A stretch of DNA of 64,000 bases from Isoetes taiwanensis. Its lineage: Eukaryota; Streptophyta; Lycopodiopsida; Isoetales; Isoetaceae. Every line of letters starts with the position of its first letter. Within the stretch, counting starts at the first letter, position 1. The stretch spans positions 2,358,001 through 2,422,000 of the forward strand of contig JAJEKV010000035.1 in the NCBI GenBank assembly GCA_021234155.1, written 5' to 3'. Positions 44,865-55,074 of this stretch are shown here, one piece after another. The notes under the pieces were generated by a model. That model saw nothing but the letters and a program-made list of their open reading frames with translations, searched no databases and was not told the DNA's origin. The translations under genes and the position numbers were made by a program.

Positions 44865-45064
44865 GGGCAAAAGTATGCTGGTGGGGTGCAAAAGCACGCG
44901 TCCGGACGCATGCTTTTAGCACCCCTGCTGGAAAGTGCTGAAAACTGCTGGAAAGTGCTGGGTGCAAAGTGCTGGAAAGTGCTGGGTGTTGGAAAGTGCT
45001 GGAAAGTGCTGGGTGCTGGGTGCTGCGTCGCGTTTATTTGTAACCCACCAGCATACTTTTGCCC
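44865..45064. mobile_element. 200-bp MITE with 21-bp terminal inverted repeats
   Basis: Perfect inverted repeats: 44865-44885 (starts GGGCAAAAGTATGCTGGTGG) pairs with 45044-45064. A 4-bp direct repeat, TTTG, flanks it (44861-44864 and 45065-45068). Inside are a second hairpin centred on GCGTCCGGACGC (about 44886-44925) and a GCTGGAAAGTGCTGG tandem (44927-45025). The TIR plus subterminal hairpin architecture is that of a small non-autonomous DNA transposon; the superfamily is unclear. Confidence 0.85.
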
Positions 45065-45189
45065 TTTGCCCAATTCGTTTCGTATTGCGGGAGGAGCTTC
45101 TAGCAGTGGTTTGAACTATGATTCTTGTATGGTATTGTATACAAAACCATATATTTTGCCATGTTTGAGCAGCTTAAGGTCATGTTTCC

Positions 45190-45660
45190 TTGAGGATCCT
45201 AGGTGGCATGTTGGAGCCTAGGTGGCATGTTTGAGCCACCTTGGCATGATGGAGGCTAGGTGGCATGTTGGAGCCCACGTGGCATGTTTGACCCACCTTG
45301 GCATGTTGGAGCCTAGGTGGCATCTTTGAGCCACCTTGGCATGATGGAACCTAGGTGGCATGTTGGAGCCCACGTGGCATATTTGAGCCATCTCGGCATG
45401 TTGGAGCATAGGTGGCATGTTTGAGCTACCTTGGCATGTTGGAGCCTAGGTGGCATGTTGGAGCCCGCATGGCATGTTTGAGCCACCTTGGCATGTTTAG
45501 GCCACCTTGGCATGTTTGAACCTAGGTGGCATCTTGGAGCGCGTGGCACATGTTTGAGCCACCTTGGCATGTTAGAGCCGAGGTGGCATGTTTGAGCCAC
45601 CTTGGCATGTTGGAGCCTAGGTGGCATGTTGGAACCCACGTCGCATGTTTGAGCCACGTG
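45190..45660 (-). repeat. 19-bp minisatellite, inverted relative to 29940-30462
   Basis: The same alternating half-units (CATGCCACCTAGGCTCCAA / CATGCCAAGGTGGCTCAAA) read on the minus strand, about 24 units. It lies just upstream of the Copia primer-binding site. An opposite-orientation copy 15 kb away implies movement by an element rather than local slippage only. Confidence 0.9.
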
Positions 45661-45729
45661 CAAATAATTCATGTTATTTTGTAAGAATTTGAACTTACCT
45701 AACTAATTAAGCGATTAACCTCTCTTTGT

Positions 45730-46575
45730 TGGTATCAGAGCTAGTCTTACAATCTCGTCATTGCCTAGTAGATATGGAGCTTTGCTCTTGATAAGTGGTG
45801 TAACAGGTTATCAGGGAGGTCCAATTGCACCTGGAAGGAGCAGATTAAGAAGATTTTGGAAAATTAAAATCTTTGGGAAATTGTAAGTGGCAAAGGTAAC
45901 GATGGAACATCTGTAATTGCCTGTGTAACAATAGATACAAGAGGGATTAATGCTACTGCAGGTGCAACTATAGCAGGACAAACTGATATGGTACTAGTGT
46001 AGTTCTAAGGACAACCCAAGGAGCAAAATCAGGGGAAGCATATGCTATTCTCACAATCAAAGTTGGTCCACCTATTCTTTTGAGATAAGTCTCCAGAAAT
46101 TCCACAGTATTTGCCAACGCATTAGGAAAGATTGTCTTCACAGGCTCATGTATTAGACAAAGAGTTAAGAAAGTTAACGGTCTCTAAGGAACAAGCTGAT
46201 TTAACATATAATTTTTCTAACTTTGCCAATGTTGTAGCTGACCTTGAGGGTGCATGAGTCTTTTGCTTGAGCAACAAAGGGCCCTACATGTTGTGAGCAG
46301 CTGGAAGAAATAAGCAACTAGCTACAGCAATCAGACACGTAGTTAAGACACGTGAAGAAAGTAAGAAATGTTATGAACAAAGTTTGAGCAAAAAAAAAGG
46401 TATTTGATGTTGAAGATTAGAACTCTGAGATACTATTTATCAATACAGGTAAATTTCATAGTGGAAGCTCCAGATATCAATATGATGATAAGAATAAAGT
46501 AGGCAATTTGGTCCATGCTTTCATTGCAATATGCAAGGACACTTAAAAGTAGATTGTCCAAAGTTAAAGAAATAG
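45730..46575 (+). mobile_element. Copia-type LTR retrotransposon relic: primer site and gag
   Basis: TGGTATCAGAGC (45730-45741) is the initiator-Met tRNA primer-binding site typical of plant Copia elements. Downstream, interrupted frames include a gag-like segment and, at 46516-46557, the CCHC zinc knuckle CFHCNMQGHLKVDC followed by PKLKK and a stop at 46573-46575. Multiple stops and at least one frameshift (between the DDKNKV stretch and the knuckle) show it is dead. No protease, integrase or reverse transcriptase was recognised downstream, and no matching LTR pair was found. Confidence 0.7.
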
Positions 46576-46699
46576 ATTGCTAAAACTGTGGAGGCAAAGC
46601 ATTTTGCAAGCAAAATCTCAAGCCCTAAACAACCAAAAAGGGGTGGGTAGACGGACAGACAGACATTGTGGCTGGGATCAACAACGTGCTTGGAAGGTG

Positions 46700-49600
46700 T
46701 TTATACACCATTTTAGGTTGCATTGCACATGTTTATTTTGGGTTTGGTTCTCTATGCCATTATTTTTTGCTCTGTTTTTTGTAAATGAGGTTCTACCTGT
46801 ATTTGTGGATGAATTTCACATTAAATATTGTCTATCTCGTCTATTCTTGACATTTCTATGGAGTTTCATTCTTGATATTTTTTTGGTCTTCGATAGTCTA
46901 CACAATATGTTTGATGTATTTGTGGATGATTTTCACGTTAAATATTGTCATCTCGTCTATTCTTGACATTTCTATGGACTTTCATTTATGGTATTTTTTG
47001 GTCTTTGATGGTCTACACAGTATATTTGATGTATATTTTAGTCTTATGCATTTGGTAGATAACGCTTGTACTGCATGGCCTTTCATTGTTCCTTAGGTTT
47101 TTACATGTGCCTATATGTTTTCTTCCGATGCATTCTTCTTCTTTGAATATGTGCGGGCTTTAGCTCCATTTATACCCTTGTTCTGGCTTTTTCACGCAGA
47201 GTTTTTTGCGTCCCATTACTATGCTTAGTCTTTTTTTTGTCACTTGTCATTCGCTCTCGGTTACTCCAATTTGCTGCTTAATGTTCTTATTCTAATTTTT
47301 TCTCTTTCTGTGAACTTGTTTGTTACATTGGTCCATCCGCTTGCCATTTGCTTCGTCGGTTTGTTTGTTAGCCCCTTTTTGCTCCATCCATTATTCTTAG
47401 TTTCCTAGGTACTTTGTGCCTTTAAGTCTGTTGTTTCATTTTGTCAGTAGAATTTTTACGTTTCTGGGTGATTGTCACTTAGGTGCTCTTTACCCCGTGT
47501 TGTTCATGCGTTACGTTCCCATTTACTTTTTTCATCCTGACGAGCTTAACTATGGGTATTTTTATGCTCCTTTTTGCTCTTTTTTGCTCTTCTTGTTATT
47601 TTTGCGTTCCTTGGCTTTATTCAAATTCATCAGATTTATTCTCATTGTTGTCTGTATCTAACCTTTCTCCTTGTACCATTGGTCTGTTCATCCCTCCATC
47701 GGTTCCCTTTTTACTCACTATGATTTGGCTACATGTGCATTGTTTTTTCCATTTTTTCTTTTTGCTCTTTTACTTTATGTTGCACGTTCTCTCATTTTTT
47801 TGCCACCATGATTGCTCCATTTATTGTGTAGTTTATTCCATTCGTCTTATTGCTTTGCTCATCCTCCTTTGCCAGGGTTCATCCTTTCCTTATTTGTATT
47901 CATTTTCCTTATCCATGGATTCCTTTAACTCTTTGTCTGGGTATTTTGTTTTATGGTTTTGTTTGTTTGCAACCCAACAATGTTCTCCCACTTGCTCTAT
48001 GTTCCCCATCAGCTCCTTATCTGTGCATCAGCTCCCTACTCCTTTAGTGCATCAGTTTCTTATTTTGGTTTTTATTATTTTATCTTCTTGCTCCTTTTTT
48101 TATTTTTGCTAGTTAGTTTAGTTCGGTTTTTATAGTATCTTTGTTCGTGTAGTGTTTAACGGATATTAGTCATTAATCCTTACTTTTTTGATGTCATCAT
48201 GTCCATGGCTTTGTCTGCTATTACCCCAGAAGTTCCTTTCTCCATCTTGTACTACATTGTTCCATTGTGTCCTTCATTTTTATATTCCTTTTCCATTTTT
48301 CTCTGTATTGTTCCATAGGGTCTTTTATTTGTATACATCCCACCGTTCAAATTCCCGCTTTACTTGCTCTTTCTACTTCTTCATTGCTCCATTGTCTCTG
48401 TCTTCTCGTTGTCCCCTTTTGCTCCATTCTTCTTAATCTTCTCTTCCTTTCATTTACTCTAATTGCCTTGATTGCTCTTTTGCCCTCGATGAGCCATCTC
48501 CTCCGGTACTCTATAACTCCTTGACTGCCCCTTCTGCCTCGTTTGTCCCACTGTTCTATTATCTTGTTATCTCATTACCTTTTTTTATCTCTATTACTTG
48601 TTTGTCCAAATTCTGCCTTATTGCTCCCAAGGGTGTTCTACCATAATTCATCAACCTTGTTACATGTGCCTTATCTTTTCTATGAGTTGTTTGTATCCTT
48701 TTCTGCTTTTAGAATCCTTGCCTTATTCATGTTACTCTTATGTTTATCAGTTTGATCTCGGCTGCTTTTTGCATCCTTCCTTGGTTTCTTTGTCTTCTTG
48801 CTCCTTTTCTTTTGTTTGCTAGTAGGTTAGTTCGTTTTTATAGTATCTTTTATGGGGTACTCGTCCATGAGTTATTTGAAATCTTTAGTTTGTTAATATC
48901 ATCATGATCGTGGCATTATCTGTCGTTATCCCACAAGTACCTTTTCCCATCTCATATTGCATTGTTTGTGTCTCTCATTTTTTTGTTCCCTCTTTCAGCT
49001 TTCTCTGCAGTGTTACATTGTGTCCTTCGTTTTTATGTTCTGTTTTCTATCTTTCTCTGCATTGTTACATGGTGTCTTTCATTTTCATACATCCCATCAT
49101 TTGGCTTCCGGCTTCCTTGCTCCTTCTACTTCTTTCTTGCTTGATTGTCTCTATCTTCTCTTTTTATTTCTTTTTGCTCCAATTCTTCTTGGTCTCCTCT
49201 TCCCCCATTTATTCTGGTTGCCTTGGGTCTCATTTGCTCTCGATGAGCCATCTCCTCTGGTACTCTGAGACTCCTTGCTTGCCCGTTCTGCCTCGTTTGT
49301 CCCGTTGCTTTATTATGGGGTTGTTTCATCATTTTTTGGTATCTCTGTTATCTCTCCTGTTCCATTGATGTCTTGTAGTCTAGCCAACATATTTATCATT
49401 TTCTCCCTTCATTTGTTTCATCTTCTTTTACTCCCGTCAGCCTAGTTTGCTCTGTTCTTGTTTGGGTAGATTCCTCTTCTATCGGCCACTTGTTTGTGTC
49501 ATAGGACCCATCCTAGGAATGCCACGGTTCTATTGCTAACAATAGAACCGACATTCCTTGGATGGGGACGCCTCACCTCACATCTCCTATTTATTCTGCC

Positions 49601-50260
49601 TCTTCTTCCATGTTCATTCATCGGCATTCTCTTGAGCTAGTATTCTCCTCCTTCTTTGTCCTACCAGTTTCCCTCACCCTCCCTCCTTGATGGTTCCCTA
49701 TATTAGGCCATGTCTATTTTTCCGGTTGCCATTATTCCGTTTTATTGTGGAAGTTGCTCCATTTCTTTTTGGTCGGTTGGTCATCTTTATTTTTTGTCTT
49801 TTATACCTCTCGGGTTGCTCGCAGCTTCTGACATCCTCTATGTGTCGTTTCTATGTTTTTTGTAAGTGTATAGGTTTTTATGCTTCATTTTGCTCGGCAT
49901 GGCATTGTAGCCTCTCATGCATACTTATTATTATTTTATTCTTTCTCCGCATAGCACTGTAGCCTCCGAGGCATACTTATTATTTTGTTCTTTCTTGGTG
50001 TGGCACGGTAGCCTCCAAGGTTTTCTTCTTTTTCATTTTCTCTCGGCGTGCAATGTAGCCTCCGAGGCAGCACTAATCAGATGTTTTTTCTGCGATGGTC
50101 ATTCCGTGGACAGTTCCTGGTTGGTCGGCTGTTGTTTCTTCCTCGGCGTGGCCTTGGAGCCTCCGAGTGCAATTATATTCTTTTTCTAAACTAAAGTTTG
50201 GAACAGGCCTTGGCTTAAAGCTCCTAACTTTCTAACGGGTCATTCTCATTTTCAGACTTT
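46700..50260. other. 3.5-kb T/C-rich (pyrimidine strand asymmetry) region with internal duplications
   Basis: The plus strand is dominated by T and C over more than 3 kb, which creates long open frames of Phe/Leu/Ser/Cys with no family character; these are artefacts of composition. Internal duplications are visible: about 120-bp units at 46793-47035 (GTATTTGTGGATGAATTTCA), about 710-bp spaced units at 48100-48530 and 48815-49280 (TTTATAGTATCTTTGTTCGT / TTTATAGTATCTTTTATGGG, then GATGAGCCATCTCCTC in each), and GTAGCCTCCGAGGCATACTT units at 49890-50170. It is adjacent to the Copia gag relic and could be its non-coding tail. Confidence 0.6.
49507..49566. repeat. 60-bp near-perfect hairpin
   Basis: CCCATCCTAGGAATG (49507-49521) pairs with CATTCCTTGGATGGG (49552-49566). 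Inside it GGTTCTATTG pairs with CAATAGAACC around the loop CTAA. Only a few bases are unpaired. The left arm with its flank (33 bp, 49487-49519) recurs at 50638-50670 directly before terminal module copy 3. It could be a very small foldback element or a hairpin RNA precursor. Confidence 0.8.
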
Positions 50261-50686
50261 CTGGTGCAGGTCCTTTTTTGCAGTTCTCTCGGTTGTCAGC
50301 GCTATCATATTTGCAATGGCCCACTTCTTGGCCGACGTATGTTGGTGGCATTCAATGAGACCATTGGCGACCATTTTTCATTAGGGGTTTCCTCGAAAAA
50401 CCAAAAGAGCAGCAGGGTTTCTCATCTCGATGAGGAGCGGTAGTTGGTTTTCTCACATTTGCATATACCAATAGCGGAACAATCGTCTTTTATCTAACAC
50501 TCTTCAATTTTATCATGCTCTTGATAAATTGTCTAGTTTCGGAGCATGTTCATTTTTTCAAGCGTTTAAAATTTTCTACCCCCTAGTAGGGGGATCAGTA
50601 TGTACTCAAAGATTTTACAAAAGCTCAATGAGAACTTCACTTGTTTGTGTTATAGGACCCATCCTAGGAAGGAATTTTATTATTTT

Positions 50687-51330
50687 TGGGTTGCCCCTAG
50701 GGCAGTGTGGGAATTTGACACCCCAGAGGGTGTCAAAAGCAAAAACATGTGTCAAAGAGACATCTTCCCTAGAGAAAATGTGTCAAAAGGAAGGAAGGAA
50801 GGAAGGAATGTGTCAAAAGAGAATTTATAGTTTGATAAAATGCGTCAAAAGAGACTTTAAAAAATTCTAAATGTGTCATTTGACACATTTAAGAATATTA
50901 AGTGTGTCAAAAAAAATTAGAGCCCCAAATACACAAGAGTTGTCTGTACAAGGCTTAATGTATGTGTATACTTAATAATGCAAGAAGAATTAATATTCAA
51001 TAGAATTTTTCATTTTCCTTATATTTATATAAACATTTCAAATTATTTTCTTCATTTGATAACATAAAAAAAAGTGTGGAGACACAAAAAAATTGGAAGT
51101 GTGTCAATTGACACATTCAATTTTAAAAAGCGTGTCATAAGAAATACAATAAATAAGTTGAATTTCCCACACTGCCCTAGGGGGGCAAGCCCTTGTTTAT
51201 GTGGGTTTATGGCATATTCTTGGTTTATGCCAGTACATGCCCAGAATATTCTAATAGTGACTGCTAAAAACTTGCTATAGGGTGTAAACTGGCGGTGGCC
51301 GCTGTTCATGCGCAGCCACTTTGGAAACTG
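50687..51330 (+). mobile_element. palindromic terminal module, copy 3, split by a MITE
   Basis: Left part GGGTTGCCCCTA (50688-50699), right part TAGGGGGGCAAGCCCTTG (51178 onward) with TTTATGTGGGTTTATGGCAT and ATTCTTGGTTTATGCCAGTA. Removing the MITE at 50700-51177 and one TA restores the same palindrome as in copies 1 and 2. It lies directly upstream of UTP14 sequence. Confidence 0.75.
50700..51177. mobile_element. 478-bp MITE, TA target duplication, inside the terminal module
   Basis: Ends GGGCAGTGTGGGAATTTGAC and (minus strand) GGGCAGTGTGGGAAATTC, flanked by TA on both sides (50698-50699, 51178-51179), as in Tc1/mariner-type elements. The empty site is proven by the uninterrupted module copies at 10985 and 39956. 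The interior repeats TGTGTCAAAAGAGA-like words and has small palindromes such as TGTGTCATTTGACACA; a GGAAGGAAGG run lies at 50790-50806. Confidence 0.92.
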
Positions 51331-51369
51331 GCTAACCGGTTTTTCCTTGCTATTTCTTCTGGAGCTCCA

Positions 51370-51660
51370 GCGAGCATGAAGTTAAAATAGCAGGCAAAAC
51401 ATCAAGGAAGAAGGCTAAGAAGACTAAGCTTGGTCATAACTCAAATGCTAGTAATGGTCATGAAAGCATCAGAAGCGATGCCATAAGTAATGCTGATCAT
51501 GCTTTGGTTAGAGGGCTGCCAACGGAAATCCAGCAAGCCAGACATACCCATGAAATAAATGGGGATGCCATGCCATTCAATAATGATGGCCTTGTGGATG
51601 CTGGTGAAAATGATAAAAATTTTGCTTTGTTAAGAATGCCATGGTCAGGTAAACTTTGGA
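51370..51660 (+). pseudogene. partial duplicate of the UTP14 linker region
   Basis: Starting at GCATGAAGTTAAAATAGCAG the sequence matches 52677-52960 closely, in the same frame (KAKKTKLGHNSNASNGHESI, ADHALVRGLP). It ends after about 290 bp. It joins directly to terminal module copy 3 with no 5' UTP14 exon, so the module and the UTP14 piece are abutted. It is a fragment, not a gene. Confidence 0.85.
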
Positions 51661-52613
51661 AACTCTGAATTGTATACAAGAAATGTGTTAATAGAATCAG
51701 CAAATTGCTGCTACCGTGATAGGCACGTGATTCGCTGTTCAGGGAAAGGTAATAGGGCACTTTGACAAAAGCTATGTGGATGTCTACTTCTTAGAAATCT
51801 GTATTGTTTGCATAACTTTTAAGCTGTTTGAATGGCAAAGTGATATTCGTGCCCTTATTTGCAAATGGCAATTTGGTTACAGTAGACTAGGAAGCTTAGG
51901 CAGAAATAGCTGATTGATGTTTTGAATGTTTAGATTCCCCTTCATTTCTTCATGATGGAAAGGACTCGGTTCTATGACAAAGCTGCACCTCTGTTAGTTC
52001 TTTTGGATGGATCACAAAATTAAGTGCCGCTGTTGTACCTAAAGCTGAAAGGGCTCGAGAACAACTGTTTTATATTTTATCATAGGAGTATGAGCATTAA
52101 TTCCCCTTCAATTGAAGACTTGGTTCTAGTCCTTTTGAGTATCACGAAATTAAGTGCTGCTAGATTACCTAAGGCTGAGAGGGTGACAACATATGTTTTT
52201 CAAATTTCTTAGTCATTACATGGTAGCTGCATGTTATAATTATTAGGAATATGAATATGTAAATGTCTACCTTTAAGATGAAGGGGAGCTTAAAACATAT
52301 TATATGATGCTTGCACCTCTAACTTATTGACTAAGACACATTTTTCTCATCCTGCTGCCAGTCTCTCTTATTTATTTTCTCATGGGTAGTCTTTGTGGTT
52401 GTTATTGCAGATGAATCCTGCTGTTGCCCACAGTACTTTCGGACATCGATCCTATCATCATTGCGCCAAACAGCTGCTCAAGAACAACAACGAAAACAAA
52501 GCGGTACTCATTTAGCGGATATATTAGCTTGTAGTATTAAGGTTAATAAATGGTCATAAAAAGCAAAAAGTAAGCAAAACTGGTCCGTAAGTGTCACGTC
52601 GGAAATTCCATTC

Positions 52614-54413
52614 TTGAGGACAAACCCAATGATTTTTGGAGATGCAAAAATGATGTCATCAAAGCCAGAAGATGAGCATGAAGTTAAAATAGCAGGCAAA
52701 AGATCAAGGAAGAAGGCTAAGAAGACTAAGCTTGGTCATAACTCAAATGCTAGTAATGGTCATGAAAGCATCAGAAACGATGCCATAAATAATGCTGATC
52801 ATGCTTTGGTTAGAGGGCTGCCAGCGGAAATCCGACAAAGCCGGACATACCCACCCGAAATAAATGGGGATGCCATGCCATTCAATAATGATGGCCTTGT
52901 GGATGCTGGTGAAAATGATGAAAATTTTGATCTGTTTCACTCTAATGAATTTCTTATGGGAACAGAGTCACAATCCGAACTCATTAAACAAGCATTTGCC
53001 GGTATGTGGAGGAAGAGTTTGAGGCTGCTAAAGCAGAAGTTTTGAATGAGGAGGTCCCTAAAGGGGAATCAGACAAAATATTACCAGACTGGGGCCAATG
53101 GATTGATGTTCAAAAGAAGAAAGGTCAACCAACATGGTTGGTAAAACAACAAGAGGATTTAGAGCAACAGAGAGGAAACGCACTGACCAAGAGGAAGGAT
53201 GCAAAACTCAAGCACGTCATTATTAGCGAAAAGATGGACAAAAAGGTACAATGCAGTTACTTGTGAGGGTATGAAGATGGATAAGGGTTGTACTAATCTT
53301 TTTTGTACCATTTTAGGCAAACAAATTCATGTCTGCTTCATTACCATTTCCATACACTTCAAAGGATGTTTTCGAGAAAACGTTGAGAATGCCAATCGGC
53401 CGTGAGTACAACACAGATGAAGCTTTTCGAAATATGATTGGCCCCAGTGTAAGCCCTTTAACATTGCTTTATTTCGTAATTTGTTGGAACATGCATTTTT
53501 GCAGGTAGGAATGACCTCTGATATTTAAAATTAGCTTGTATGTGTGAGTCAGACCATTAAATTGAGTATGTGGAAGTCTTATATGCATGTTAGACTGAAC
53601 CTTAGACTAGGAGGTCACTTTAGCTTTTTGGCTTCAAACATATCATAGATGGAGGATCAGTGTTATGTAGTTTGCATGTTTATTAGGGCAAACATTTCTG
53701 CTTCCTAAGAAGGGATGCGAGCATGGTGGTTTCCATGTAAGTAGGGCTTGTGGGCTTCATGAGCAGGCAACTCTTGGTTGCATGGTTATACAAACAAAAG
53801 CTTTGTTTATGGTATTGTTGAAGGGGTTAAAAGAATAGAAATTTGATGAATTGTCTTTAATGTTTCATGCCCTTTGATACACAATGATTGATCCGCTTCC
53901 TCTTGTTCCCTATCTATCAATATAACGTAGCACATATCCTAGCTTCTCACCTTAGAGGCAGGAAGGTAAGGACCATCATCTGGCAGAGCCTTTAAAATAT
54001 TTTTATAAGAGGCAGAGAAAGGAACCGCATCTAGAAAATGCTGGACCAGTTCCAGGATGTGTTATTTGTTATGCTTTTAGTTATATTGGCACTTGACGAT
54101 GATTGCCATTTTTTGCAGCAATCGGCTCACATGATCTTGTTCCCTAAAACATGCTTAGCTCCCAGGTCCTAATCTGTTTAATGTTGTGCAGGAGATTAAG
54201 AGTACAGGATTGGTTATTGCACCTATAAATTATCGACTTAAGGATAAAGATGATGATGCTTCAACATCAACAAAAGAAAATGAACATAGGAGCCATGAAC
54301 AGAAGAACGTTGATGGTCCTACTCGCAAAAGGAAACATGCAGTTGGGAGTAAAGATGATGGTTTCTTAAGCTTAAAGAGCCTTAAGCGATCTCAAACCCA
54401 GCGAGTTAAATAA
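52614..54413 (+). pseudogene. UTP14-like SSU processome protein, C-terminal half
   Basis: UTP14 is a nucleolar component of the small-subunit processome that activates the helicase DHR1 for U3 release. Pieces: 52614-53003, a basic/acidic linker ending ELIKQAFAG; then, after an apparent deletion of about 4 bases, VEEEFEAAKAEVLNEEVPKG and WGQWIDVQKKKG through RKDAKLKHVIISEKMDKK to a GT at 53246; exon 53317-53448 (MSASLPFPYTSKDVFEKTLR, MPIGREYNTDEAFRNMIGPS); exon 54192-54413 (GLVIAPINYRLKDK and a basic tail, TAA). WGxW, NVII/HVIISEK, LPFPxTS and MPIG are the family hallmarks in the right order. In the family AFAG is followed by DDV, which is what the deletion removes, causing a frameshift at about 53005. 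The N-terminal half is absent from the window. It is either a pseudogene or a gene with an assembly error at that point. Confidence 0.85.
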
Positions 54414-54429
54414 TTCATTATGCTGTTTT

Positions 54430-55074
54430 GCCCCACTATACAAGCAAGGTTTGGGGCATTATAAATTGAGTTAGTTGCGGCCTTTTGTATACCTAGCAGA
54501 GCAAAAAAAATCATTTCTTAGTATGAGCAAATTCTTCGTACAATTCTTTCTACAAAGAATTTCGCATGCAGCATTTCTACAACAATGCCAACCTATACGT
54601 TCCAATCTTGTTTGCTGGTCTCAGCTGGGCTTGTTGTTTTGCAGCTTAGGTGAATATATTTGCAAGTTCTTTTCAAGAAAGAGAGTTAAAGATAATGAGC
54701 CCCATTGTTTGAGGATGATGGCCTTGCAGATGAGGTTTATGACTTGATAGAAAAACTCCATGATCCAGATTAAAAGAGGAGTTGCCAGTTGAAGAGGTGT
54801 TCATTATCAGGTTCGGGTGTCCACAAAGGATTCCGTGTCTTTTGATCTTTACATGAGTCAGAATTGCCTGAAACCTCCACACAAGCTAGTTCTTTGTCCA
54901 TTCCAAGCAATTGTTTCCTTTCTGCAAGAACATTGATCTCTTTGACTATTTCCACAGGTGAGTTAAACATTCTCTTGGTGCTGAACGACAACCACCAAAG
55001 GCCTAATCATGTTCAAATTGTTCATGGAACCATCATCTGTACTTTCACCACATGCTGCAGTACAGTTATCTGTC
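54430..55074. repeat. block paralogous to 56460-56965
   Basis: 54645-54785 (GAATATATTTGCAAGTTCTT through AGAGGAGTTGCCAGTTGAAG) and 54795-54850 (TATCAGGTTCGGGTGTCC, GGATTCCGTGTCTTT) match 56465-56660 and 56900-56960. The minus strand of 54770-54991 is protein-like (INVLAERKQLLGMDKELACV) but unassigned; it may be a copy of the unknown gene at 55.9-56.5 kb. Confidence 0.6.

Noticed and set aside
46700-50190. Many long open frames rich in Phe, Leu, Ser and Cys (for example 47483-48112)
   Set aside because: They follow from the T/C-rich composition, overlap in several frames and have no domain pattern; not coding.
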